Assembly: GCF_001186155.3 (NCBI RefSeq)
Contig: NZ_CP016540.2
Location: forward strand, 1,528,001-1,592,000
Length of the DNA: 64,000 bases
Origin: Planococcus versutus
GTDB lineage: Bacteria > Bacillota > Bacilli > Bacillales_A > Planococcaceae
Direction of reading: 5' to 3'
The translations under genes were made by a program, and so were the position numbers. Positions 47,601-56,792 of the stretch are shown one piece after another; within the stretch, counting starts at the first letter, position 1, and each line of letters begins with the position of its first letter. A model generated the notes under the pieces. The model did no database searches, had not been told where the DNA came from, and saw nothing but the letters and a program-made list of their open reading frames with translations.

Positions 47601-47648
47601 ACCGTAGAAAAGTGCCGCCGGATTTTTAATACAGCGGCACTTTTCGGT
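47601..47648 (-). terminator. Terminator after ArsR-type regulator
   Basis: AAAAGTGCCGC (47608-47618) with GCGGCACTTTT (47634-47644), extended by ACCG/CGGT. It lies about 110 bp beyond the regulator stop. Confidence 0.75.
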
Positions 47649-47756
47649 ATACCCAAACACTATCAGTTTTCCGTCGCAATAAACGCACGAAAATGCATTC
47701 TTATAAACTAGCAAATTTTTGTTAAACACTGTTTCGTGTTGTACTGTCTTATAAGT

Positions 47757-48104
47757 TTAACAGCAATCTACAGGTACTTCTTTAGCACGCAAATTTTTAA
47801 GGTGTGGATCGGATTCAGCGATACAGCTTAAAATATCCGTTACTAATACAGCGTGAACCGACTCTTTATTCATGGAGTAAAATCGCCACTGTCCTCTTCT
47901 TTTTTCCTTTACAAGCCCCGCTTGCTTTAGCTTACGTAAATGCTGACTAATGGCTGGTTGGCTCATATCAAACATCTCAACAAATTGGCAAACACATAAC
48001 TCATTAGTCTCCACCAACTTCATCATCATTAAGCGAGTGGGATCACTGACGGCTTTTAAACAAGTCGTCACGTCAGCTGCAGATTGTTTCAATACGGTCC
48101 CCAT
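47757..48104 (-). CDS. ArsR/SmtB-family metalloregulator
   Basis: A 115-residue winged-helix repressor. DNA-binding helices MSQPAISQHLRKLKQAGLV, with the alpha-3 metal or metalloid site ELCVCQF (the CVC motif of ArsR/CadC-type sensors) and a C-terminal VDCC that may add ligands. No arsenic resistance gene adjoins it. The nearest candidates are the ABC/redox cluster upstream and the copper region further right. GGAGTGG precedes the ATG. Confidence 0.9.
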   Translation of the reverse strand: MGTVLKQSAADVTTCLKAVSDPTRLMMMKLVETNELCVCQFVEMFDMSQPAISQHLRKLKQAGLVKEKRRGQWRFYSMNKESVHAVLVTDILSCIAESDPHLKNLRAKEVPVDCC

Positions 48105-48279
48105 TAAACATCCACTCCTTTACCATAAGTGTAAAACAGGTTTATTAGATTAGTCAAAACGCATACAGTGCCACTAAGCCACTCTATGCACTAGTTGCAT
48201 TGTTTACTGACCGTATACGAATATCGAATGAATAAAAATTGAGTAATTATTCCGTTTAATCAAAAATGAAATGAATAAG

Positions 48280-49359
48280 TTATTTATTTTGAATAACCCA
48301 CAAATCTTTCACATCGATCCCAAAACTTATTTCTTGTCCAACAGTGATATGTGATGCTTGTTGGCTATTCAAATTACATTCCAAATAATACTCAGCTGTT
48401 TGTATATTCACTACATAAAAACCATGACTAAATCGTATTTCATTAACTGTTCCACGTAAACAAATTCCGTCTGGTGAAATAACCGATTCCTTCGTTACGA
48501 GTTGGAATGTTTCAGGACGCAGAATTAACTGGCTCTGTCCAGGAGGAGTTGTCGTGTCGATTGAAAAGTTAAACTGCTTTTCAGAACAAATAAATTGTCC
48601 GTTTTCGACAATTCCATTTACGCTATTTTTCAAGCCAAGAAACAAAGCCACTTTTGTTGTTTCGGGGCGCTCGTATAATTCTTTTGCTTTGCCCACTTGC
48701 AATATTTCTCCATCGCTCATTACAGCAATTCGATCAGATAGATAAAAAGCTTCTTCTCGGTCGTGTGTTACAAATAATACTGTAACTTGAAACTCTTGTT
48801 GTATTCGACTTAACAATTCGCGCATTTCTTCGCGTAGGCTCGGATCTAAAGCACTAAAAGGTTCATCCATTAACAACACACTAGGCTGAGTTACAAGAGC
48901 TCGTGCTAATGCTACACGTTGTTGTTGCCCCCCACTTAACACATCTGGAAAACGCGTTCCGTATCCATTAAGTCCAACACGTTCCAACATATCATGGGCT
49001 TTAGCCAAACGGATTTTTTTACTGACTTTTTGCATTTTCAATCCAAATGCAACATTGTCTTCAACGTTCATATGCGGAAATAATAAGGATTGTTGAAACA
49101 CCATCGCAAATTGACGGGTTTCTGCAGGAACTGTCGTTAAATTGCGTTCCCCCATCCAAATTTCTCCATTATCCGGAGCGAGCAAACCGGCAACTAATTT
49201 AAGTAACGTGGTTTTTCCACAACCAGATGGACCGAGAAGAGAAAAGAACTCACCTTCATGAATAGTCAATTTGACAGCTTGTAAAGAAAAGGCTGTATTT
49301 TCATGTTGTTTTGTATAAGGATATTGTTTTTCAATTTGAAGGATTTGCAAATCACTCAT
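48280..49359 (-). CDS. ABC transporter ATPase, YnjD-like with TOBE extension
   Basis: A 359-residue ATPase of the importer class (spermidine/iron/thiamine-like). Walker A GPSGCGKTTL at about 43-52, signature LSGGQQQR near 142, Walker B LLMDEPFSALD and the H-loop VTHDREEA. The last ~110 residues form a TOBE-like regulatory domain, so it is longer than E. coli YnjD (~217). It overlaps the permease gene by ATGA. Last gene of the minus-strand operon that begins with the disulfide oxidoreductase. Confidence 0.9.
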   Translation of the reverse strand: MSDLQILQIEKQYPYTKQHENTAFSLQAVKLTIHEGEFFSLLGPSGCGKTTLLKLVAGLLAPDNGEIWMGERNLTTVPAETRQFAMVFQQSLLFPHMNVEDNVAFGLKMQKVSKKIRLAKAHDMLERVGLNGYGTRFPDVLSGGQQQRVALARALVTQPSVLLMDEPFSALDPSLREEMRELLSRIQQEFQVTVLFVTHDREEAFYLSDRIAVMSDGEILQVGKAKELYERPETTKVALFLGLKNSVNGIVENGQFICSEKQFNFSIDTTTPPGQSQLILRPETFQLVTKESVISPDGICLRGTVNEIRFSHGFYVVNIQTAEYYLECNLNSQQASHITVGQEISFGIDVKDLWVIQNK

Positions 49360-50186
49360 ACTATCACTCCTTTAGCCTTTTTCTGTCGTATTTGTTTACG
49401 GTGATAATAAAGTTTCAGTAAAACATCTAAGCCTACTAAAGACGTAATTGCCATCACAGCAAATAATAATGAATAAGCAGAAGCTACCGCGGGATCGCCA
49501 CCACTTATGAATGGAAATAGCAAAATTGGCAACGTAACGACTTGACCCGAACCAATAATAAACGTGATTAAGTATTGACTCAATGAAATTAAAACGCTTA
49601 AACTAGCCCCTGCTACAATTCCAGGCATCAAATGTGGAAGAACTACTGAGTAAAAACGTGGAATGGCTCCAGCACCAAGCATACGTGCTTGATCTTCCCA
49701 ATCGACTGATAAGGTTTGGTAACTAATCATGACAGCACGTATCACATACGGCAAAGTAGGTGATACATGTGCTAGCACAACTCCTAAAATAGTCTCTGTT
49801 AATCCGAGTCGCAAAAATGTCAAATGGATGCCCATCACAGCAACAAAAGGCGGAATCACAATTGGTGCAAACAAAATCGCTTCCATTAACCATTTGCCAC
49901 GAAAACTAAAACGAACAAGCGCGTGAGCAGCCGGAATGGCTAGTAAAATGTTAATACTAGTAACAAGCAATGCAATTAAAATACTGATTCCTATCGCTTT
50001 CCACGTTCCAGAACTACCGGTTAACACATAGTTCCATGCACGCAAACTAAAAGCTTCAGGTATTATCTGTGGCCACTGCCACCCGAATGAAAAACTAGAT
50101 AAAAGCAAAGGAATAAAAGGCACTGCAAACATCAAGAATACCAATAACAACAACATGCCTTTAACAAAAGAGAGACTTTTCCGCAT
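49356..50186 (-). CDS. ABC transporter permease, second half (YnjC-like)
   Basis: A ~276-residue permease with six membrane helices and the EAA loop (YQTLSVDWEDQARMLGAGAIPRFYSVVLPHLMPG). The start is ATG at 50186, overlapping the stop of the other permease as TGATG, with GGGGTGG upstream. The longer GTG start at 50195 is less likely. With the partner gene it corresponds to the two halves of E. coli YnjC, which is one fused protein. Confidence 0.88.
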   Translation of the reverse strand: MRKSLSFVKGMLLLLVFLMFAVPFIPLLLSSFSFGWQWPQIIPEAFSLRAWNYVLTGSSGTWKAIGISILIALLVTSINILLAIPAAHALVRFSFRGKWLMEAILFAPIVIPPFVAVMGIHLTFLRLGLTETILGVVLAHVSPTLPYVIRAVMISYQTLSVDWEDQARMLGAGAIPRFYSVVLPHLMPGIVAGASLSVLISLSQYLITFIIGSGQVVTLPILLFPFISGGDPAVASAYSLLFAVMAITSLVGLDVLLKLYYHRKQIRQKKAKGVIV

Positions 50187-51070
50187 CAGTTCCACCCCTT
50201 TAATACATTCCAGCGTTTACTAAAAGCATAAACCACTAGACCCAATAACACCATTAAAGCTGCAAGAATAATATTGACTGCAAGTGCTTCAGGACGATCT
50301 GCTACTGTGCCACTTGTATACAATTGATAAGAGTATACTGGCAATGTGCTTGGGTACGTAACACCGAGTAAAAAAGGAACTTCAAAAGCGGAAAATGTAA
50401 AGACAAATACGATGAATGTCGCAATGGTCCAAGCAGGCACTATTGCGGGTAACACAATTTCTTGGACGAAATTCCAATTATTAGCACCGTAAACACGTGC
50501 AACATCACGCCATGAGCGATGAATCCGCGACAACACGGGATAAATCATCAGTGCAATAAAAGGCGCTTCTTTCCAAGCATAAGTAAAAATAATGCCCCAG
50601 CCAAACAAATCATTCACCACAACAGGAAATTCAGCGATGGTCTCAATCCAACCTAAATTTTTGAAAACTCGTGAAACAAAGCCGCTTTGCATAAACAACA
50701 AGACGATAACATATCCGCCCACAAGATGTGGAATCGTTAACGGCAATTGAAACAATCGATTCCAAAAAACAGATACTTCCTTTTTTGTTGTTTCATTTAA
50801 CATAAATAAAGAAATGGCGATTCCTGCACCTAGAATAGCTGCAAAAAGTGATGATAAGGCTGCGATGCGTAACGTTAAAGAAAGTGATGTCCAAAATTCA
50901 GCGGAGCCTAATAAGTTGCTGTACGCTGTGAGTTTAATAGTTGTTTCCCCGAGTGCAGGGAAATAGCCGAGACTTTTTAAAAACCCATCAAAAAGTCCTC
51001 CAAAAAACAGGAGGACGATGGTGCCGATGGCTGGCAACAGCAAAAGATACGGTTTATTCTTTTGCCACAT
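50186..51070 (-). CDS. ABC transporter permease, first half (YnjC-like)
   Basis: A ~294-residue six-helix permease. EAA-type loop RSWRDVARVYGANNWNFVQEIVLPAIVPAW. The ATG at 51070 follows AAAAAGGATGG; an upstream in-frame ATG contains that ribosome site and is not used. It overlaps the binding-protein stop by 17 bp. Forms a heterodimeric channel with the next gene. Confidence 0.88.
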   Translation of the reverse strand: MWQKNKPYLLLLPAIGTIVLLFFGGLFDGFLKSLGYFPALGETTIKLTAYSNLLGSAEFWTSLSLTLRIAALSSLFAAILGAGIAISLFMLNETTKKEVSVFWNRLFQLPLTIPHLVGGYVIVLLFMQSGFVSRVFKNLGWIETIAEFPVVVNDLFGWGIIFTYAWKEAPFIALMIYPVLSRIHRSWRDVARVYGANNWNFVQEIVLPAIVPAWTIATFIVFVFTFSAFEVPFLLGVTYPSTLPVYSYQLYTSGTVADRPEALAVNIILAALMVLLGLVVYAFSKRWNVLKGWN

Positions 51071-52300
51071 GTTGTAACCATCCTTTTTCAATAATTTCGA
51101 TGTAATCTGAAGACAATTCAGGAATGCGATGCGCTTCTAATTCTTCTAGCGACAACGTTGCATCTCCTAAATCCACACCATTCATCGTTTGTTGTTGTTC
51201 AGTCGATAATTTCCCTAAATCCAAAGCCGACAAATCACCCCAGTTTTCTGGTGATAGTTTAGCCGTTTGCGCTTCAGGTGACAGCAATTCATTAATTGCA
51301 ACCATAGCTCCCGCTTTCGCGGTCGAATTAAATGGAATAGACACGAAATGTGTATTGGCTAGTGTCCCTGCATTTAAAACAAAAGTACGAGTGGATTCAG
51401 GGAATCGCCCTTTTAATACTTCGCTTGCTGCTAGAGCTGGATCGTAGCTCATTGTCATACCGATTTCACCACTCGCAAACAATTGGTCTTGTTTGGCCAA
51501 GCTTTCGGGATAAGTTTCTCCTTGGCGCCATAAGTAAGGTTCGATGCTGTTCAAGTATTGCCACATCGGCTCTAAACGCGCTTCCAAATCATCTATTTCA
51601 TTTGCTGGTTTTTGATATTGCTGGTATCCCCCAGTCGTTTCGTATAACACATGACGAACAAATGCACTTCCAGTAAAGTCAGGGAGAGCGGGATACGTAA
51701 ATTGTCCGGGATTCGCTTCTACCCACTGAGCCAGTTCTTCCATCGATTTCGGAGGATTTTTTGACTTGTTTTTATCGTGAACAAACACAAATTGGGCTTT
51801 CCCCAAGGCGCTTCTAAGCCGTCAACAGGTTCACCAAAATCATTGGCAATTTCGGGTGCATCTTGGTCAATAAAATCCACAAAATTCGGCAATTTGTTCG
51901 TAAAGCTTCCCCACAACAATTCATTGTCTTTTGCTACTTTAAAATTTTCTCCATTAATCCAAATGATGTCCATGCTTCCGCTTGTTTTTCCCGCTGCCTT
52001 TTCATCGACTAATTGGTTGACAATGTCTTGCGAATCATTCATCGGTACACGATTCAACTCAAGGTCGTGTTCTTTTTTCAAACGCGGAGCGACCCATTCA
52101 TCCAGATAACGGTTGATGTTGTCGTTGCCACCCCACATATACACATTGACTTCACTGCCTTTAGCCGATTCAGCAATTTTTTGCCAGTCGCTCGACAAAA
52201 GTGTTGCTGAATCGGTGGCTGCTGTATTTTCTACTTGTTGCGAACAAGCAACTAATGTGAAAACTAGTAAACTTGGTATTAGCAATAGACGTTTTTTCAT
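51054..52300 (-). pseudogene. YnjB-like binding lipoprotein, one frameshift
   Basis: ABC-importer binding protein. Lipobox LVAC (Cys19), then VNVYMWGGNDNINRYLDEWV, IIWINGENF, and a C-terminal half from GKAQFVFVHDKNK to KGWLQHVAKE. The pattern follows E. coli YnjB (SMDIIWINGENF; LEAPWGKAQ). The frame breaks once, near 51800 after LEAPWGK, where loss of one base joins two otherwise perfect halves. The restored length is ~415 residues. Probably functional in life if the deletion is a sequencing error. Ligand unknown; thiamine- or metal-binding relatives exist. Confidence 0.85.
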
Positions 52301-52335
52301 TTTTCACTTCCTAACCCCTATTGAGTAACTTACAA

Positions 52336-52994
52336 TCATTTCTCAACTGCTTGTTTTTTGTTCCATCGATTACGTAGAATAATAGGCACTATTGTAAGAA
52401 TAACAAAAACAGCAACAGCAAGAACAATAATTTTTGGGTTTCCACTAACAAAACTACTACCTAAAAAGTTATAGGCAAACGTTCCAGGGATAATACCAAT
52501 CAATGTAGCTAGTGCAAAAGACGAAAAACGTACTTTCGCAAAAGCCGCAACATAACTGATTAAGTCAAAATTAATAACAGGAATAAAGCGAAACAGTAAC
52601 ACGTAAAAAAAACCGTTTTGTTCCATTTGAGATTGAATTTTTTTTACGTTGCCAGTCCACGTTTTGCGAACAAAGCTCTTACCGAGCGTTTTTGCTACAT
52701 AAAAAGACAACATTGCGCCTAGTGTAGCTCCGATAATGGTATAAAGTGTACCAAGCCATGCGCCAAATGCTAACCCCCCGCAATCGACAAAATAGATGCC
52801 GGGAAAAAAATAAGCGGTCGGATTGTGTATATCAACATATAAACGGCTGGTGACCAATAACCAAAAGACAATATCCAGCTACGTAAATCATTGGCATCTA
52901 CTTGAAATACCGAACGACTTAACCAAACGAGAACAACAACAGATATAACAATTATTAGCCACTTAAGCAGCTGGTTTAACTTGATGTTTTTCAT
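52336..52994 (-). pseudogene. TVP38/TMEM64 (VTT) membrane protein, one frameshift
   Basis: A VTT-domain protein. The first frame runs to FFPASILSIAGG (residue ~74) and the second resumes LAFGAWLGTLYTIIGATLGA...RFIPVINFDLISYVAAFAK. They join at a run of six Gs near 52782, where a seventh G restores one 219-residue protein. It starts at 52994, overlapping the oxidoreductase stop by ATGA. Such proteins are also found fused to FAD disulfide oxidoreductases, which fits this coupling. The G-run could be a slippage site or a base-calling error. Confidence 0.85.
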
Positions 52995-54877
52995 GAATTT
53001 ATTCGGTGAGCTGAAATGTTGAAATAACGACTTCTCATTTCGTCATAACGTTGTCGGTTGACGCCCCAATCGGAGTACCCTACACGAGAAGCTGAACGGA
53101 ACTCAATTCGTTGCGCCGCATCGTTAAAGTAAAATTCAATATCGTCTTTAAACCGAAAGCCTTTAGTTGTGAAAACTGCATGAACGTAGTTTTCATCATT
53201 TTGATTGATCTCAACGCCTTCGTATCCTTTTAGCATGCCAATCAAATTCTTTTTGGCTTGTTGTTTCGAGCCATTATATGGCCATGCCGGGACTCGCTTG
53301 TCGGTGTCTTTTGTTTGGGAAGATACAGCATTAGGTGTTGATGGTACTTCTTTCAAACATCCATTTTCAATCCCTAGTTTCGGTTTGAGGTTGTTTTGAA
53401 TCGCTATGTTCGCAATGCCAACACTGGCTACTGCCGCTGCACCATAAATAGCAATTTTTTCTTTTGGAAGTTCTCCGGCTCTTGCTTGATTAAATACTTT
53501 TACGACGGGCTGGTTGAGTAAATTGTCTACGTATACTTTCTTTCCGATTTTCACCAATACTTCACTGTAGGTTGGATAAGGGTGAATGACACCTGACAAT
53601 TTGCCCATATTAATTTTCAGTGATTTGATGGTTTGAATTTGACTAATGATTTCACCAGCACGGTCTCCCAAAATACTCGCACCTAAAATATAGCCTTTTT
53701 TGTCTAAAACAATTTTCACTTTGCCGATGCTGTCTTTTTTTGTATTCGCACGGTCGATATCAGCATAGTCCTGCTCATAGACACGTATCGAATCACCATA
53801 TTTTTTACGTGCTTGTTCTTCGGACATTCCCGATCTGCCAAGTTCTGGATCTGTGTATGTAACCCACGTTACCTGTTCGTAATCCATTTTTTTGTTAATG
53901 GGCAAAATCGCGTTTTGTGCAGCAGTAATGCCTTGTGCATTTGCCATATGAGACAATTGATATGGTCCGACGACATCGCCAATTGCATAGATTCCTTTTG
54001 CAGTTGTTTCCATATGATCATCGACTTGGATACTTTTTGAAGTGTATTCGACGCCTGCTGTTTCCAAGCCATACCCTTTAACATTTGCTTGACGTCCTAG
54101 TGCAACTAAAAGACCTTCACTAGTAACCGTCATTTCAGTGTTGTCTTTTTCTACAATCAAATCAATAGTATGACCTTTTTGTTCTGCTCGTACAGCCGTA
54201 GCACCTGTGTGAATAGTAACTCCTTCATCGATTAGACGTTGTTGAATCATTACCACCAACTCTTTTTCATCATTCGATAAAATACGTTCAGCTTTTTCAA
54301 CAAGCGTCACTTTTACGCCGATACGGTTTAAAGCTTGACTCAGCTCAACACCAATTGGGCCACCGCCAAGAATCGTCATGGTTTTCGGGAAAGAATTTTG
54401 CGTAAAAATGGTTTCATTGGTTAAGTAAGATACTTGGTCTAGTCCTTCAATTGGTGGAACCATTGGCGAAGAGCCGGTTGAGAGAATAATTTTTTTGGCT
54501 TCAATTTTTTCGCCATCTACTTCTAGTGTATGAGGACCCACAAATTTTGCGTAACTATTCATAAAATCAATACCAGCGTTTTGCAGGACTTCAGGCGATT
54601 CACCTGCATATACTTTTTGAATAACTGCTTGAATATCGTTTAACACAACCGACGTGTCTATTTGCAAGTCAGGTGTGTATTTTTTTGCGTGATGCACTTC
54701 TTTGGCAATATTGATCAGCGATTTACTTGGAATACAACCAGACCACGTACACTCGCCTCCGGGTAAGTTTTTATCAATGAGGACGACTTTTTTTGAAAAT
54801 CCTGCTGCTGTAAAAGCAGCAGTGAGTCCAGCTGCTCCAGCTCCTAAAACTACGATATCATATTTTTTTACCATCAT
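52991..54877 (-). CDS. MerA-like FAD disulfide oxidoreductase fused to TM helix and DUF1499
   Basis: A 628-residue protein. Residues ~5-460 are a class I pyridine nucleotide-disulfide oxidoreductase: FAD motif VLGAGAAGLTA, redox pair C-x4-C (GGECTWSGCIPSK, near 45/50), NAD motif ILGGGPIGVELSQAL, and dimerisation end VIHPYPTYSE. There is no HMA domain and no C-terminal Cys-Cys, so it is not a true mercuric reductase. One membrane helix follows near residues 480-500, then DUF1499 (~510-620: CLKEVPSTPNAVSSQ...FRSASRVGYSDWGVNRQRYDEMRSRY). ATG 54877 has an AAAGGAA site. First gene of the operon with the TVP38 protein and ABC importer. Confidence 0.9.
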   Translation of the reverse strand: MMVKKYDIVVLGAGAAGLTAAFTAAGFSKKVVLIDKNLPGGECTWSGCIPSKSLINIAKEVHHAKKYTPDLQIDTSVVLNDIQAVIQKVYAGESPEVLQNAGIDFMNSYAKFVGPHTLEVDGEKIEAKKIILSTGSSPMVPPIEGLDQVSYLTNETIFTQNSFPKTMTILGGGPIGVELSQALNRIGVKVTLVEKAERILSNDEKELVVMIQQRLIDEGVTIHTGATAVRAEQKGHTIDLIVEKDNTEMTVTSEGLLVALGRQANVKGYGLETAGVEYTSKSIQVDDHMETTAKGIYAIGDVVGPYQLSHMANAQGITAAQNAILPINKKMDYEQVTWVTYTDPELGRSGMSEEQARKKYGDSIRVYEQDYADIDRANTKKDSIGKVKIVLDKKGYILGASILGDRAGEIISQIQTIKSLKINMGKLSGVIHPYPTYSEVLVKIGKKVYVDNLLNQPVVKVFNQARAGELPKEKIAIYGAAAVASVGIANIAIQNNLKPKLGIENGCLKEVPSTPNAVSSQTKDTDKRVPAWPYNGSKQQAKKNLIGMLKGYEGVEINQNDENYVHAVFTTKGFRFKDDIEFYFNDAAQRIEFRSASRVGYSDWGVNRQRYDEMRSRYFNISAHRINS

Positions 54878-55038
54878 TACCAATTCCTTTCGTTTGTTGA
54901 ATTATTATTATCTTATCAATAAAGGTGTTATTTTTTCGACTAATCACTCTTAAATACACTGCACCGAGTGAAATTACGGGTTTGATGTGCCATGCTATTA
55001 TATACTAAGTATAGTCTGAAAACGAAAAGGTGAACCCG

Positions 55039-55620
55039 ATGCTTGATACACATGCTAGAAAATACATACAACCTATCGTTGAGAAGTCAGCGGATGCATT
55101 GCTCAAAACGGGTTTTACCGCTAATGGGGTTACAAAAATCGCATTTGCAATCGGCATCACTTCAGGGGTTTTCATTTACTTAAATGAGCCGATGTGGGCA
55201 GTGTTTGCACTATGGTTTTCTGGATATTTAGATGTAGTCGACGGCACGATGGCACGCAAAACAAAGCCTTCTTCTTGGGGAACTTTGCTAGATATCAGTT
55301 TCGACCGTCTTGTCGAGATTAGCGTTGTGTTGGGTTTGGCTTTCCGCTATCCGGACTCAATGTGGGCATTGTTGTTACTCAGTGTTTCCATTATCATTGC
55401 CATGACAATTTTTTTAACAGTTGGCGCTTTGGCAGAAAAACAAGGAGTCAAGTCTTTTTACTACCAAGCAGGATTAGCTGAAAGAACGGAAGGATTTATA
55501 TTGTTTACCCTAATGATTATTTTTTCAACATACTTAACAGTGATTACTTTAATTTTTTTCGCGATTCAGCTATTTACTATCGCGCAGCGTATGACCGAAG
55601 CTAAACGAATACTACAATAG
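55039..55620 (+). CDS. CDP-alcohol phosphatidyltransferase, YnjF-like
   Basis: A ~193-residue membrane enzyme with the full CDP-alcohol motif D-x2-DG-x2-AR-x7-G-x3-D-x3-D (DVVDGTMARKTKPSSWGTLLDISFDR). It transfers a phosphatidyl or related CDP-linked group to an alcohol, making a lipid head group. The pattern matches E. coli YnjF, including the start MLDxHxRxYIxP and SFYYxxGLxExTE. ATG 55039 with AAAAGGTG is preferred over GTG 55030. First gene of the right-hand arm, divergent from the oxidoreductase by 161 bp. Confidence 0.88.
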   Translation: MLDTHARKYIQPIVEKSADALLKTGFTANGVTKIAFAIGITSGVFIYLNEPMWAVFALWFSGYLDVVDGTMARKTKPSSWGTLLDISFDRLVEISVVLGLAFRYPDSMWALLLLSVSIIIAMTIFLTVGALAEKQGVKSFYYQAGLAERTEGFILFTLMIIFSTYLTVITLIFFAIQLFTIAQRMTEAKRILQ

Positions 55621-55636
55621 AAAGGAGTCGTGTGAA

Positions 55637-56728
55637 ATGAAAACACTGATATTAGTTGGTGGTGGTCACGCCCACTTACATTGCCTTGCAGAACTAACAA
55701 CTACACACACAACAAATTGGCAAGTTGTACTCATCTCGCCTTCTCCTTTTCAATATTATTCAGGAATGTTTTCAGGGTATACAGAAGGTGCTTACACACT
55801 CGATGATATTCGAATCGATTTACCAAAACTATGTGAAAAAATCGGCGTTACGTTTGCAGAAGACAGTATACAAATGATAGATGCAGATGCTAAAAAAATA
55901 ACGGGTGTAACTGGTGTCGTCTACCCTTACGATCTTGTGTCTTTTGATATTGGCTCGCGTACAGACATGCCAGAAACAGTTCAAAAATACGCGTCCTCCA
56001 TCAAGCCAAACTTTCGATTTCCAGAGGAATTGGTTCGTTCTCGCGATTCTGCTCATCCCGTCATAGTTGGTGGTGGTGCATCTGGCGTGGAGTTGGCATT
56101 TTCGATATTGTCTTGGAGAAAAAAACACAATCTCCCTGCAAATGTAGCGTTATTTAGTTCGACGCCACTTTTAAGTACTCTTGGTGATCTAGCGTCGAAA
56201 AAAATTGAAGCCATTGCCAGACAAAAAGCATTACCTTTTACATCAAACGTTTCGGTCGATACAATCGATAATGTTACTGTTACAACGAGTCATAAGAAGA
56301 CTTACCCACAATCAGCCGTATTGTGGCTAACGGGGCCTAAAAGTGCAGCGCTGTTCGAACGTTCAGGTTTGTCAACAGATACTGATGGGTTTTTGTTGGT
56401 CAATGAAAAACTACAAAGCCTCCAACACGCTGCTATTTTTGGTGCTGGAGATTGTATCACCATTGATCAATACCCTGCGCTTGCTAAAAATGGAGTATAC
56501 GCTGTTCGACAAGGTCCTATCCTTTGGGAAAATTTAAAAAAGAGCTTAAGTAAAGGTGAATTGGTCAGATTTACACCGCAAAAAAGATTTGTTTCAATTC
56601 TTTCGACAGGTGATGGCGAAGCATTTCTCTCTTATGGTAACCATCTTTTCCACGGCAAGTGGCCCTGGAAAATAAAACAATACATTGATAAAAAGTTTAT
56701 GAAGCGGTTTAAAACTATATATGAATAA
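55637..56728 (+). CDS. FAD-dependent oxidoreductase, SelD-N-terminal-fusion type
   Basis: A 363-residue NDH-2/SQR-like flavoprotein. FAD motif LVGGGHAHLHCL at the N-terminus, PFQYYSGMFSGYTEG, second nucleotide motif VIVGGGASGVELAF and the final FAD-binding FGAGDCITIDQYPALAKNGVYAVRQGP. This matches the group found fused to the N-terminus of SelD (selenide, water dikinase) in cyanobacteria and others (TIGR03169-type). No SelD domain is attached here. AAAGGAG precedes the ATG, 16 bp after the phosphatidyltransferase. Donor and acceptor unknown; sulfide, selenide and quinone are candidates. Confidence 0.88.
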   Translation: MKTLILVGGGHAHLHCLAELTTTHTTNWQVVLISPSPFQYYSGMFSGYTEGAYTLDDIRIDLPKLCEKIGVTFAEDSIQMIDADAKKITGVTGVVYPYDLVSFDIGSRTDMPETVQKYASSIKPNFRFPEELVRSRDSAHPVIVGGGASGVELAFSILSWRKKHNLPANVALFSSTPLLSTLGDLASKKIEAIARQKALPFTSNVSVDTIDNVTVTTSHKKTYPQSAVLWLTGPKSAALFERSGLSTDTDGFLLVNEKLQSLQHAAIFGAGDCITIDQYPALAKNGVYAVRQGPILWENLKKSLSKGELVRFTPQKRFVSILSTGDGEAFLSYGNHLFHGKWPWKIKQYIDKKFMKRFKTIYE

Positions 56729-56768
56729 AATAGTCCTCGTTGAGCAATGCTCAACGAGGACTATTTTT
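56726..56768. terminator. Bidirectional terminator
   Basis: Perfect 19-bp stem (56726-56744 with 56748-56766), between the convergent flavoprotein gene and copB. Confidence 0.92.
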
Positions 56769-56792
56769 CAAAAAACTAAAGATCAACGTATA

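Noticed and set aside
52991..54877. Mercuric reductase (merA)
   Set aside because: No N-terminal HMA domain, no C-terminal vicinal cysteines, and no mer genes nearby.
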